NCBI GenBank assembly: GCA_049802235.1
Contig: JBARMB010000048.1
Span: 18,335-82,334, forward strand
Reading direction: 5' to 3'
DNA: 64,000 nt
Origin: VBDM01 sp049802235
Lineage (GTDB): Bacteria; Pseudomonadota; Gammaproteobacteria; Burkholderiales; SG8-39
Below the pieces are notes generated by a model. The model ran no database searches. It saw nothing but the letters and a program-made list of their open reading frames with translations, and was not told where the DNA came from. Within the stretch, counting starts at the first letter, position 1. Each line of letters opens with the position of its first letter. Of the stretch, positions 41,901 to 50,588 are shown piece by piece. Both the position numbers and the translations under genes were made by a program.

Positions 41901-42893
41901 ATGCCAGCACAAGACGACATGGTCCCGGTGACCATCCTCACCGGCTTTCTGGGAAGCGGAAAGACGACCCTCGTCAACCGCATCCTCAAGGAGCAGCACG
42001 GCCACCGCATCGCCGTGATCGAGAACGAGTTCGGCGAGGCGGGCGTGGACAACGAGATCCTGCTCAACGACGCCGACGAGCAGATCATCGAGATGAACAA
42101 CGGCTGCATCTGCTGCACCGTGCGCGGCGACCTCGTCCGCATCCTCGGTGACCTGAAGCAGCGGCGCGATTCCGGCGGCCTCAATTTCGACCGCGTCATC
42201 ATCGAGACCACCGGCATGGCCGATCCGGGGCCGGTGGCGCAGACCTTCTTCATCGACGAGGCCATCGGCAACTACTACCTGCTCGACAGCGTCATCACGC
42301 TGGTTGACGCCAGGCACGCCCAGAGCCAGCTCGACGAATTTCACGAGGCGCAGGAGCAGGTCGGCTTCGCCGACCGCATCCTGCTGTCGAAGACGGACCT
42401 CGTCTCGGACGAAGAACAGGAAACGCTGCGCAAGCGTCTGGTGAAGATGAACCCGCGCGCCCCGATCAGGAAGGTGCATTTCGGCAACGCGCCGATCGAG
42501 GACATTCTCGACATCCGCGGCTTCAACCTGAACGGGATTCTCGAGCTCGATCCCGCTTTCCTGGAGGAAGACCATCACGAGCACGCTGAGCATGTCGGCT
42601 CGTTCGTGTTCCGCTCGGACCGGCCTTTCGACGGCGCCAAGCTGGAGGAATTCCTCTCGGGACTGATCCAGGTCTACGGCCCGGACATGCTGCGCTACAA
42701 GGGCGTGTTGCACCTCAAAGGCAACGCTCACCGGGTGATATTCCAGGGCGTGCATATGCTCATGGGCGGCGACCTCGGCCGCCCATGGGACAAGGACGAG
42801 ATGCGCTCGAGCACGATGGTATTCATCGGCAAGAACCTGCCGCAGGATCTTTTCATCAAGGGGTTGGAGCAATGTCTGGTGAAAGCGCAATGA
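41901..42893 (+). CDS. CobW/COG0523 GTPase (zinc chaperone-like)
   Basis: 330 residues. The P-loop is GFLGSGKTTL, the CxCC metal site is NGCICCTVRGDL, ENEFGEAGVD is conserved, and the NKxD-type base-recognition motif is replaced by SKTD. A His/Glu-rich stretch EEDHHEHAEH lies before the C-terminal CobW domain. COG0523 GTPases hand zinc or other metals to client proteins. In betaproteobacteria it often lies next to dksA and hslVU. ATG 41901 follows AAAGGAT. The 227-bp upstream gap holds GC-rich inverted repeats; I could not find a Zur-type palindrome. Confidence 0.92.
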   Translation: MPAQDDMVPVTILTGFLGSGKTTLVNRILKEQHGHRIAVIENEFGEAGVDNEILLNDADEQIIEMNNGCICCTVRGDLVRILGDLKQRRDSGGLNFDRVIIETTGMADPGPVAQTFFIDEAIGNYYLLDSVITLVDARHAQSQLDEFHEAQEQVGFADRILLSKTDLVSDEEQETLRKRLVKMNPRAPIRKVHFGNAPIEDILDIRGFNLNGILELDPAFLEEDHHEHAEHVGSFVFRSDRPFDGAKLEEFLSGLIQVYGPDMLRYKGVLHLKGNAHRVIFQGVHMLMGGDLGRPWDKDEMRSSTMVFIGKNLPQDLFIKGLEQCLVKAQ

Positions 42894-43354
42894 AAAAGCC
42901 GGCGGTGAAGCCGGCCAAGCCGGCGGCGACGAAGCCGGAAAAGAGGCGGGGTTTTTCTGAAGCCGATTTGCTGCGCGCACCCGCCTCGCAATACATGGGG
43001 CCGGAACAGGTCGCTTTTTTTCGCGAGCGGCTGATCGAGACGCAGAAGGAGCTGCTGGAGAAAGCCGACCTCACCTCGGAGCATCTGCGCCAATACGAAC
43101 TCGAGCCCGATCCGACCGACCAGGCGACGATCGAGGAAGAATATGCGCTCGAGCTGCGTGCCCGCGACCGCGAGCGGAAGCTGCTGAAGAAGATCGACGA
43201 AGCCCTGCGCCGCATCGACGACGGCAGTTACGGCTACTGCGAGGAGACGGGCGAGCCGATCGGCATCCCGCGGCTGCTGGCGCGGCCTACCGCGACGCTG
43301 ACCATCGAAGCCCAGGCGCGCCGCGAGTTGAAGCAGAAGCTCTATGGAGAGTGA
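42872..43354 (+). CDS. dksA: RNA polymerase-binding transcription factor DksA, Cys-poor type
   Basis: 160 residues; binds the RNA polymerase secondary channel with ppGpp to control stable RNA and amino-acid promoters. The coiled-coil tip and the globular domain are clear (DPTDQATIEEEYALELR). The zinc-finger region reads CEETGEP and then TLTIEAQ, so three of the four zinc cysteines of E. coli DksA are replaced. This is normal for betaproteobacterial DksA. The start may be ATG 42872 or 42890; it overlaps cobW by 22 bp. Confidence 0.93.
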   Translation: MSGESAMKKPAVKPAKPAATKPEKRRGFSEADLLRAPASQYMGPEQVAFFRERLIETQKELLEKADLTSEHLRQYELEPDPTDQATIEEEYALELRARDRERKLLKKIDEALRRIDDGSYGYCEETGEPIGIPRLLARPTATLTIEAQARRELKQKLYGE

Positions 43355-43449
43355 ATGGACCGGCCGCGAGTGAAGCTCGAGCGGCCTGTTCCAAATCCCC
43401 GCCTGGTATGCAGTACACTGATCGGACTTCAGTCCAACTGGGCTATCTG

Positions 43450-43773
43450 GTGAAGCGTACGAAACGCACCCTGCGGCATTTGCTGGTCGCTGTCGCGCTG
43501 CTGCTATCCGGGCAGGCGGCGCAACTGCACGCGTTGTCGCACCTCGAGCGCGATCTCGCCCTCATCGAGCACGGCGAAAAGAATGCGCCGCCGCTGGGGC
43601 ATCCCGCCGAGCAGTGTCTCGCCTTCCACGCCATCGGCAGCGCGCTTCCCAGTACGGCGCTCGCGCTCGAGTTGCCGCGCATTGCGCTGCCGGCGGTCGC
43701 ATCGCTTGCCCTGCCGTTGCCGTTTCCCTCGCGGATCGAATTCGATTCGCGCGCGCCGCCGTTCCTCTCCTGA
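43450..43773 (+). CDS. Small secreted hypothetical protein, His/Cys containing (DUF2946-like)
   Basis: About 107 residues from GTG 43450. A signal peptide (KRTKRTLRHLLVAVALLLSG) is followed by QLHALSHLERD, a His/Glu segment, one Cys (EQCLAFHAIG) and an Ala/Leu/Pro-rich tail ending in PPFLS. The LHALSH-to-Cys layout resembles DUF2946-type proteins that occur with metal uptake genes; that family link is weak. It heads the porin-znuA-znuB group, so a periplasmic or envelope metal role is inferred. Earlier starts (43351 or 43408) remain possible. Confidence 0.6.
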   Translation: MKRTKRTLRHLLVAVALLLSGQAAQLHALSHLERDLALIEHGEKNAPPLGHPAEQCLAFHAIGSALPSTALALELPRIALPAVASLALPLPFPSRIEFDSRAPPFLS

Positions 43774-43857
43774 TTCTGCCCGGGATTCCGCCTCGTCCGG
43801 CGAGGCGGCATGCGAGTCTCCCCGGGGGCTCGCGATCGCATCAACTGGAGAGGCAAC

Positions 43858-45243
43858 ATGTTCAGAACCAGAGTCATGGCACTTGCCGCTGCGGCAGCGC
43901 TGGGTTTTTCCCACGCCGCGCTTGCGGCGACGGAGGACGATTTAAGGCAGCTGCGGGAGCAGCTCAAGCAGCTGAAAGAACAATACGACAAGCGCCTGCA
44001 GGAGGTCGAGACCGCTGCGAGCAAAGCAGAAGCAGCGGCGAACCAGGCCGCAGTGCAGGCCACCAATCGCCCGGCCAGCGAGAACGCGTTCAATCCCGCC
44101 GTATCCGCGGTCCTCAACGGCGTCTACTCGAATCTCTCGCAGGATCCGGCCGGGTTCAAGATCAACGGGTTCATCCCGACGCTGGGCGAGGTCGCGCCGC
44201 CCAGGCGCGGCTTGAGCCTGGGAGAATCGGAGCTCGCCTTTGCCTCCAACGTTGACCAGGTTTTCAGGGGGACGGTGATTGCCTCGATATCGCCCGACGA
44301 CAACAGCGCGGATATCGAGGAAGGCTACATCCAGACGCTCGCCCTTTCCAGCGGCTTCACCATCAAGGCGGGGCGATTCTTCTCCGCGGTGGGCTACCAG
44401 AATCAGATTCACGCGCATGCCTGGGATTTCGCCGACGCGCCGCTCGCGAACAAAGTGTTCCTCGGCAACCAGCTCGCCGATGACGGCGTCCAGCTCAAGT
44501 GGGTGGCGCCGACCGACATCTACGTCGATCTCGGGCTCGAGCTTGGCCGCGGGCGCAGGTTTCCCGGCGGTCCGGAGGGCGGGCGCAGCAAGAACGGGTT
44601 CGGCTCGGGAAATCTGTTCGCACACTTGGGCGGCGACATCAGCGAGAGCACGGCCTGGCAGGTGGGGCTGTCGCATCTGGCGACTTCTCCGCAGGATCGC
44701 ACCTACGATGACCTCGACTCGACCGGCGCGACGGTGACCAACAGCTTCAGCGGCAAGAGCCGCCTGTGGGCCCTGAGCGGGATCCTCAAATGGGCGCCAA
44801 ACGGCAATTCGACCTACACCAACTTCAAGCTCCAGGGCGAGTACTTCCGGCGCAGCGAAGACGGCGATCTCACTTACGACACCAAGGCGGTCTCGCTCGG
44901 GACGCAGACCGGCGGTTTCGGCTCGCGGCAATCGGGCTGGTATTTGCAGGGCGCTTATCAGTTCATGCCGCAATGGCGCATCGGCTATCGCTACGACAGA
45001 CTGAACTCGGGCGCCACCGGCATCGGGCTGGTCGATTCGGGCGCGCTCACGGCGGCCAACTTCCCGATTCTCTCCAGCTACAATCCGACTCGCCAAACCG
45101 TCATGGCCGACTGGAGTCCAAGCGAATTCAGCCGCATCCGGTTGCAGTTCGCGCGCGATGACTCGCGCCTCGGCGCCACCGACAACGAGATGCTGCTGCA
45201 GTACATCATGAGTCTCGGCGCCCACGGCGCGCACACATTCTGA
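43858..45243 (+). CDS. Outer-membrane beta-barrel (porin-like) protein with coiled-coil N-terminus
   Basis: 461 residues. Signal peptide (AAAALGFSHAALA), then a coiled coil (about 25-70, with LRQLREQLKQLKEQYDKRLQEVE), then a Gly/aromatic-rich region with alternating strands (GFIPTLGEV, GRFFSAVGYQNQIHAHAWDF). No TonB box or plug was seen, so it looks like a porin. It lies 8 bp before znuA, suggesting it lets the same metal across the outer membrane. Substrate unproven. Confidence 0.8.
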   Translation: MFRTRVMALAAAAALGFSHAALAATEDDLRQLREQLKQLKEQYDKRLQEVETAASKAEAAANQAAVQATNRPASENAFNPAVSAVLNGVYSNLSQDPAGFKINGFIPTLGEVAPPRRGLSLGESELAFASNVDQVFRGTVIASISPDDNSADIEEGYIQTLALSSGFTIKAGRFFSAVGYQNQIHAHAWDFADAPLANKVFLGNQLADDGVQLKWVAPTDIYVDLGLELGRGRRFPGGPEGGRSKNGFGSGNLFAHLGGDISESTAWQVGLSHLATSPQDRTYDDLDSTGATVTNSFSGKSRLWALSGILKWAPNGNSTYTNFKLQGEYFRRSEDGDLTYDTKAVSLGTQTGGFGSRQSGWYLQGAYQFMPQWRIGYRYDRLNSGATGIGLVDSGALTAANFPILSSYNPTRQTVMADWSPSEFSRIRLQFARDDSRLGATDNEMLLQYIMSLGAHGAHTF

Positions 45244-45251
45244 GGTGAAAC

Positions 45252-46157
45252 ATGAAACCGTTCGTAAAGCTCTTAATTGCGCTGGCGATGTCGCTGCCTG
45301 CGCTCCCGGCTGCTGCGGCGCTTAAAGTCTTTACCTGCGAGCCGGAATGGGCGGCGCTGGTCCAGGATCTGGCGGGAGACGGGGCGTCCGCCTATTCGGC
45401 GACCACCGCGCTCCAGGACGTGCATCACATCGAAGCCCGGCCCAGCCTGATCGCGCGCGCGCGATCCGCGGATCTCCTCGTCTGTACCGGAGCTGAACTG
45501 GAAATCGGCTGGTTGCCGCTGCTGCTGACGCAGTCCGGAAACAGCCGGATCCAGCCGGGAAACCCGGGCTATTTCGAAGCATCCCAGTACGTGGCCAAAC
45601 TGGAAGTACCGAAGGTCCTCGACCGCTCGCTCGGAGACATCCACCCGGCGGGCAATCCGCACATCCAGACGGATCCGCGCAACATCGCCAGGGTGGCGGA
45701 AGCGCTGAGCGCACGCCTCGCGCAAATCGATCCGGCGAACGCCGACACCTACCGCTCGCGGAGCAAGGCGTTTCTCGATCGCTGGCAGGCGGCGATTCGG
45801 CGGTGGGAGCAGCAGGCGAGCCGGCTCAGGGGGACCCCAGTCGTCGTCTATCACAAGGAGTGGGCGTACCTGTTCGACTGGCTCGGAATGCGCGAGGTCG
45901 GCAGTCTCGAGCCAAAACCCGGAATACCGCCGACGCCGGCGCATCTCGTCGAACTGGTCGAGCGCATGCGCCGCGAGCCCGCGAAGGTGATCGTGTATTC
46001 CGCCTACAACGATCCCAAGGCCGCCGAGTTCCTCGCGGCACGCACCGGGATTCCCACGGTGATGCTGCCCTTCACTGTTGGCGGCAGCGACCGGGCGCGG
46101 GATCTGTTCGGGCTGTTTGACGACACCATCGGGCGCCTGCTGGAGGCAGTCAAATGA
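45252..46157 (+). CDS. Zinc/manganese ABC transporter substrate-binding protein (ZnuA-like)
   Basis: 301 residues with a signal peptide (ALPAAAA). Cluster A-1 fold; likely metal ligands are in QDVHHIEARPS and DIHPAGNPHIQTDPRN, with further His and Asp in the C-terminal lobe. It lacks the long His/Asp-rich loop of E. coli ZnuA. It delivers Zn2+ (or Mn2+) to the membrane permease encoded next, with which it overlaps by 4 bp. Confidence 0.88.
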   Translation: MKPFVKLLIALAMSLPALPAAAALKVFTCEPEWAALVQDLAGDGASAYSATTALQDVHHIEARPSLIARARSADLLVCTGAELEIGWLPLLLTQSGNSRIQPGNPGYFEASQYVAKLEVPKVLDRSLGDIHPAGNPHIQTDPRNIARVAEALSARLAQIDPANADTYRSRSKAFLDRWQAAIRRWEQQASRLRGTPVVVYHKEWAYLFDWLGMREVGSLEPKPGIPPTPAHLVELVERMRREPAKVIVYSAYNDPKAAEFLAARTGIPTVMLPFTVGGSDRARDLFGLFDDTIGRLLEAVK

Positions 46158-46924
46158 ATTTCGACGCGATCAGTCTCGGGATTCTGTTGCCGGCGTTTGC
46201 GGCGGGCTTGCTCGTCACCGCGACGCACGTGCCGCTGGGAATGCAGGTGCTCGCGCGCGGAATCGTATTCATCGATCTCGCGGTCGCCCAGGTCGCAGGG
46301 GTCGGGGTGATTCTCGCCGACTTTCTCGGCTGGGAATCGACGGGCGCCGCGGTGCAGGTCGCGGCGCTCGCGGCGGCGCTCATTTGCGCGATGGTGCTCA
46401 CCTGGACCGAACGGCGCTGGCCGCAAGTGCAGGAAGCGATGATCGGCGTGGTATTCGTCCTTGCTTCGAACGCCGCCATTCTCCTTCTTGCACGCAACCC
46501 CCACGGCAGCGAGCACCTCAAGGACCTGCTGGTGGGCCAGATTCTGTGGGTCGACACCGGCCGCCTGGAGATCGATGCGCTGGTCTACGCCGTCATCCTC
46601 GCGCTGTGGTTCGGCCTGCGCGAGCGGCTCGGCCGCATCGGCTTCTATGTGCTGTTCGCCGGTGCGGTAACGATTTCGGTGCAGCTGGTGGGGCTCTATC
46701 TCGTCTTCTCGAGCCTGGTTGTGCCGGCGCTCGCCACCTACTACGCCGGAAGCCGCCGCTACCTCAAGGCTTATCTGGTCGGCGTGCTCGGCTATGCCGT
46801 CGGCCTCATCGCCTCGGCGCTCACCGATCTGCCTTCCGGCCCGATGATCGTGTGCGCGATGGTGGTGCTGGGGGCGGCAACGGCGCTGCTTGGGGGTCGC
46901 AAAACGGGGTCACGCAGCGCGTGA
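46154..46924 (+). CDS. Zinc/manganese ABC transporter permease (ZnuB-like)
   Basis: 256 residues and seven to eight membrane helices; the ABC-3 permease motif around LAVAQVAGVGVILAD and AMIGVVFVLASNAAILLL is clear. It forms the membrane pore for the metal bound by the ZnuA-like protein. No gene for the partner ATPase is found in the window, an odd feature for this class. The gap to hslV carries a sigma-32 promoter for hslV. Confidence 0.88.
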   Translation: MNFDAISLGILLPAFAAGLLVTATHVPLGMQVLARGIVFIDLAVAQVAGVGVILADFLGWESTGAAVQVAALAAALICAMVLTWTERRWPQVQEAMIGVVFVLASNAAILLLARNPHGSEHLKDLLVGQILWVDTGRLEIDALVYAVILALWFGLRERLGRIGFYVLFAGAVTISVQLVGLYLVFSSLVVPALATYYAGSRRYLKAYLVGVLGYAVGLIASALTDLPSGPMIVCAMVVLGAATALLGGRKTGSRSA

Positions 46925-47071
46925 TCGTCGGCGCGCGGCCGTTGCGGTGCAATCGGGAAACCGGAATTCGCTCCGCGCCTGGCCGAGCGGATTGCGTCGC
47001 GTCGCGCAACTGTGATACAAGAAAGAAGGCTGGTTTTGTTCCCGCGATAAATCCACTTGGCGCGCAAACGG

Positions 47072-47100
47072 CTTGATTTTGCGGGATGCTGCCCCCATAT
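47072..47100 (+). promoter_or_regulatory. Sigma-32 (heat-shock) promoter of hslVU
   Basis: CTTGAT (47072-47077), a 15-bp spacer and CCCCATAT (47093-47100) match the sigma-32 consensus CTTGAA / CCCCATNT, 23 bp upstream of the hslV ATG. Confidence 0.85.
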
Positions 47101-47123
47101 TTTTTTCCGCTTCGATTTCACAC

Positions 47124-47660
47124 ATGGAACAATTTCACGGCACTACGATCATCTCGGCCCGCCGCGACGGCAAGGTCGCGCTCGGCGGGGACGGGCAGGT
47201 GACCCTCGGCAATGTCGTCGTGAAAGCAAGTGCCCGCAAGGTGCGGCGCCTCTACCAGGACCGGATCCTTGCCGGGTTCGCCGGCGGCACGGCGGATGCG
47301 TTCACGCTGTTCGAGCGCTTCGAGGCGAAGCTCGACAAGCATCAGGGAAATTTGCTGCGCTCGGCGGTGGAACTCGCCAAGGACTGGCGCACCGACCGGA
47401 TTTTGCGGCGCCTGGAGGCGATGCTCGCGGTCGCCGACCTCGAGTCCTCGCTCATCATCACCGGCATGGGCGACGTGATCGAGCCGGAGCTCGGGCTGAT
47501 CACGATCGGCTCGGGCGGCCCGTACGCGCAGGCCGCGGCGCGCGCGCTGCTCGAGAATACCAGCCTTGGCGCCGAGCAGATCGTGCGCAAGTCGCTGTCG
47601 ATCGCCGCCGACCTGTGCATTTACACCAACCAGAACCAGACGGTCGAAATTCTTGAGTGA
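47124..47660 (+). CDS. hslV: ATP-dependent protease subunit HslV
   Basis: 178 residues; the proteolytic core of the HslUV (ClpYQ) complex. The catalytic threonine follows the short propeptide in FHGTTIISARRDGKV. Further family segments are GFAGGTADAF and ITGMGDV. Heat-shock protein, controlled by the sigma-32 promoter just upstream; hslU follows. Confidence 0.97.
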   Translation: MEQFHGTTIISARRDGKVALGGDGQVTLGNVVVKASARKVRRLYQDRILAGFAGGTADAFTLFERFEAKLDKHQGNLLRSAVELAKDWRTDRILRRLEAMLAVADLESSLIITGMGDVIEPELGLITIGSGGPYAQAAARALLENTSLGAEQIVRKSLSIAADLCIYTNQNQTVEILE

Positions 47661-47743
47661 ATGGTGAATCGCAGAACGAAGCACGACGGCGCCCGGCCGT
47701 TCACGACCCGCTATTCACCCTTCACGATTCACCGAATGCCGCC

Positions 47744-49102
47744 ATGTCTCAGATGACCCCCCAGGAAATCGTCCACGAGCTGGACAAGCACATCGTCGGC
47801 CAGGCGCGCGCCAAGCGCGCCGTGGCGATCGCACTCAGGAACCGGTGGCGCCGGCAGCAGGTGGCCGAGCCGCTGCGCCAGGAGATCACGCCGAAGAACA
47901 TCCTGATGATCGGTCCGACCGGGGTCGGCAAGACCGAGATTGCGAGAAGGCTCGCGCGGCTCGCCGACGCGCCTTTCATCAAGGTCGAGGCGACCAAGTT
48001 CACGGAAGTGGGCTACGTCGGCCGCGACGTCGATACCATCATCAGGGACCTGATGGAAATCGCCATCAAGGACACGCGCGAGGCGGCGATGAGGAAAGTG
48101 CGGCGCCGCGCCGAGGATGCTGCCGAGGAGCGCGTGCTCGACGCACTGCTGCCGGCGGCGCGTGCGACGGGCCCGGTCGGCGCGCGCGAACCCGATTTCC
48201 CCGCCGGACCGGAGAGCGGCGAGGAGTCGGCGACGCGGCAGAAGTTCCGCAAGAAATTGCGCGAAGGCGAACTCGACGAGAAGGAAATCGAGATCGAAGT
48301 GGCGGCGCCGCAGGCGCAGATGGAGATTTTTGCCCCGCCGGGAATGGAAGAGCTGACGCAGCAGATCCAGGGCATGTTCCAGAATCTCGGCGGGGGCAGG
48401 AAGAAGCTGCGCAAGATGAAGATACGCGACGCAATGAAGATGCTCACCGACGAGGAAGCGGCGCGGCTCGTCAACGACGAAGACCTGCGCGCCAAGGCAC
48501 TCGCCAGCGTCGAGCAGAACGGCATCGTATTCCTCGACGAGATCGACAAGATCACCAGCCGCGGCGAAGTCGCCGGCCCCGACGTGTCACGCCAGGGCGT
48601 GCAGCGCGATCTCCTGCCGCTCGTCGAAGGCACCACGGTGTCGACCAAGTACGGGATGGTGAAGACCGACCATATCCTGTTCATCGCCAGCGGCGCGTTT
48701 CATCTGGCCAAGCCCTCGGACCTGATTCCGGAGCTGCAGGGGCGCCTTCCCATCCGGGTGGAGCTCGATTCGCTCTCGGTCGGGGATTTCGAGCAAATCC
48801 TGACCGCGACTGACGCCTGTCTCACGCGCCAGTACGAGGCGTTGCTCGCGACCGAAGATGTCGAACTCGTCTTCACGCCGGACGGCATCCGGCGCCTGGC
48901 GGAGATCGCCTGGTCGGTGAACGAGAAGACCGAGAACATCGGCGCGCGACGTCTGTACACGGCAATGGAGAGATTACTCGAGGAGATATCGTTCGACGCC
49001 GGCAGACGGGGCAAGGAGAGAATCATGATCGATGCCGCCTACGTCGACGCGAAGCTCAAGGAGCTGTCGCAAAGCGAAGACCTGGCGCGCTACGTTTTAT
49101 AG
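47744..49102 (+). CDS. hslU: HslUV protease ATPase subunit HslU
   Basis: 452 residues; AAA+ unfoldase that feeds HslV. Walker A is GPTGVGKTEI and Walker B is IVFLDEIDKI. The I-domain lies at about 110-230, and the C-terminal LARYVL tail inserts into HslV. 83 bp after hslV, a gap that contains an inverted GGTGAATCG/CGATTCACC repeat. Confidence 0.97.
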   Translation: MSQMTPQEIVHELDKHIVGQARAKRAVAIALRNRWRRQQVAEPLRQEITPKNILMIGPTGVGKTEIARRLARLADAPFIKVEATKFTEVGYVGRDVDTIIRDLMEIAIKDTREAAMRKVRRRAEDAAEERVLDALLPAARATGPVGAREPDFPAGPESGEESATRQKFRKKLREGELDEKEIEIEVAAPQAQMEIFAPPGMEELTQQIQGMFQNLGGGRKKLRKMKIRDAMKMLTDEEAARLVNDEDLRAKALASVEQNGIVFLDEIDKITSRGEVAGPDVSRQGVQRDLLPLVEGTTVSTKYGMVKTDHILFIASGAFHLAKPSDLIPELQGRLPIRVELDSLSVGDFEQILTATDACLTRQYEALLATEDVELVFTPDGIRRLAEIAWSVNEKTENIGARRLYTAMERLLEEISFDAGRRGKERIMIDAAYVDAKLKELSQSEDLARYVL

Positions 49103-49121
49103 TCACTTGCAGGGGAAACGC

Positions 49122-49571
49122 ATGAAAAGGGTGATTTTGGGAGTGTTGCTGTCCGGCGCCGTGGCGCTGGCTCAAGGCCAGGTCGAAGTAAGGGCCCCGT
49201 GGGTGCGCGGCACGGTACAGGGCCAGACGTCCAGCGGCGCGTTCATGGAGCTGAAAAGCGCCACCGGGGCGGCCGTCGTGGGCGTCGAAACCCCGGTGGC
49301 GGAGATTGTCGAAATGCACGAGACGAAGATGGACGGGGACGTGATGAAAATGCGCGCCGTCCCCAGGATCGAGCTGCCCGCCGGCAGGACCGTGGAGCTG
49401 AAGCCCGGCGGCTATCACGTCATGCTGATGAGCTTGAAGCGGCCACTGAAGAAGGGCGACATCGTTCCGATAAAGCTTCGCATCGAGGGCAAGGACAAGT
49501 CGGTGAAGACCGTGGAGGTCCGGGCCGAGGTGCGTGATCTCACCGCCTCCGGCATGCCCGGCATGCACTAG
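49122..49571 (+). CDS. Periplasmic copper chaperone PCu(A)C
   Basis: 149 residues with a signal peptide (VALAQGQ). The copper motif H(M)X10MX21HXM is visible: MHETKMDGDVMKMR, then YHVMLM. It carries Cu(I) to cytochrome oxidase CuA or handles copper in the periplasm. A Met-rich tail ends GMPGMH. A GGGG-type ribosome site precedes the ATG at 49122. The convergent CWC gene overlaps its end by 4 bp. Confidence 0.93.
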   Translation: MKRVILGVLLSGAVALAQGQVEVRAPWVRGTVQGQTSSGAFMELKSATGAAVVGVETPVAEIVEMHETKMDGDVMKMRAVPRIELPAGRTVELKPGGYHVMLMSLKRPLKKGDIVPIKLRIEGKDKSVKTVEVRAEVRDLTASGMPGMH

Positions 49572-49783
49572 TCGCCGGCACGGGCGCCGACAATTTCGCC
49601 CAGGCACCGCGGGCAGTAGCAGGAGGCTTCCGGTGCGGGGGAGGTCAGGGCGGGAAGCTCGGCGCACCAGCAGCGCTCCAATCCGGCCGCGGCGCCGCAT
49701 TCAAACGGGGCGCCGCAGCGGGCGCAGGCGGAGAGCGGTCGCCCGCTCCGGCGCGTGTTTTCTTCAGCGTTGTTCCGGTTCAT
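49568..49783 (-). CDS. Cysteine-rich CWC family small protein
   Basis: 71 residues with the CWC pattern: CARCGAPFECG, then CWCAELPAL, then CYCPRCL. This matches the cysteine-rich CWC family, short probable zinc-binding proteins of unknown role. ATG 49783 is used; another in-frame ATG at 49807 would add eight residues. Confidence 0.82.
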   Translation of the reverse strand: MNRNNAEENTRRSGRPLSACARCGAPFECGAAAGLERCWCAELPALTSPAPEASCYCPRCLGEIVGARAGD

Positions 49784-49907
49784 CCGGTCGTGGATGCTGC
49801 GGTTCAAGAGGACTCGGTGCGGCGGTGGGAAGGGGCATTGCGGACAGAGGACGGTCGAGCCGGGGGCGAGCCCAATCTAGCCTTTTCCCGTAATGCACGC
49901 AAGCGCC

Positions 49908-49935
49908 CTTGAAACCGGATGCTCTCTCCCCAACT
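49908..49935 (+). promoter_or_regulatory. Sigma-32 promoter of hsp20
   Basis: CTTGAA (49908-49913), a 14-bp spacer and CCCCAACT (49928-49935) match the heat-shock sigma consensus. The leader to the hsp20 ATG at 49996 is about 55 nt. Confidence 0.85.
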
Positions 49936-49995
49936 TCAAGACACACGGGTGTAAAGCCCGAAACGGTACTGCAACTCGACTGCAAGGAGAGACAC

Positions 49996-50421
49996 ATGTC
50001 AAATATTACGCGGTACGATCCTTTCGGGGATCTGTTCGACGATTTCTTCAAAGGTTTTTTTGTCCGTCCGGTTGCATTGGATACCGGTGAGCCGGTGCGG
50101 CGCATGAAGATCGATGTCACCGAGCAGAACGGCGAGTACAAGGTGCTGGCCGAACTGCCCGGGGTGAAAAAAGAAAATATCCAGGTCAACATCGACGGTG
50201 ACCAGGTGTCGATTACGGCCGAGACCCGCGGCGAACGCGACGCCAAGGAAGGCGGGCGCGTGCTGCACAGCGAGCGCTATTTCGGCAAGGTTTCACGCGC
50301 TTTCCGGCTGGGCCAGGAAATCGATGAATCGCGCGCCGGCGCGAAGTTCAGCGATGGCGTGCTGGAGCTGACGCTGCCGAAGAAGGCGAGCACCGCCGCG
50401 AAGCCGCTCACCATCCAGTAA
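49996..50421 (+). CDS. Hsp20/alpha-crystallin small heat-shock protein
   Basis: 141 residues with a canonical alpha-crystallin domain (about 40-130; VLAELPGVKKENIQVNIDGD, FSDGVLELTLPK). It holds unfolding proteins for refolding by DnaK/ClpB. AAGGAGA precedes the ATG; a sigma-32 promoter and a downstream terminator make it a single-gene unit. Confidence 0.95.
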   Translation: MSNITRYDPFGDLFDDFFKGFFVRPVALDTGEPVRRMKIDVTEQNGEYKVLAELPGVKKENIQVNIDGDQVSITAETRGERDAKEGGRVLHSERYFGKVSRAFRLGQEIDESRAGAKFSDGVLELTLPKKASTAAKPLTIQ

Positions 50422-50508
50422 AGGTCAAAGCGACGGTCTCCGGCTGCCGCTTTGAGTTCGCGGCATGGAACGGACGCAGCGGAAAGCGCAGCATCGCGCG
50501 TTGACGGA

Positions 50509-50543
50509 GGAAAGGCGGCTTTTTGGCCGCCTTTCCTTTTTTT
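50509..50543 (+). terminator. Intrinsic terminator downstream of hsp20
   Basis: The perfect 11-bp stem GGAAAGGCGGC / GCCGCCTTTCC with a 6-base loop is followed by TTTTTTT. It ends the hsp20 transcript 46 bp before argB. Confidence 0.9.
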
Positions 50544-50588
50544 GCACGCCCGAAGGTACAATCGACCTTCAACCCGCGTGCGCCGCCG

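Noticed and set aside
42872..43354. Cys-poor DksA as proof of a zinc-starvation paralogue
   Set aside because: Loss of the zinc-finger cysteines is normal for the main DksA of betaproteobacteria, so it gives no evidence of zinc limitation by itself.
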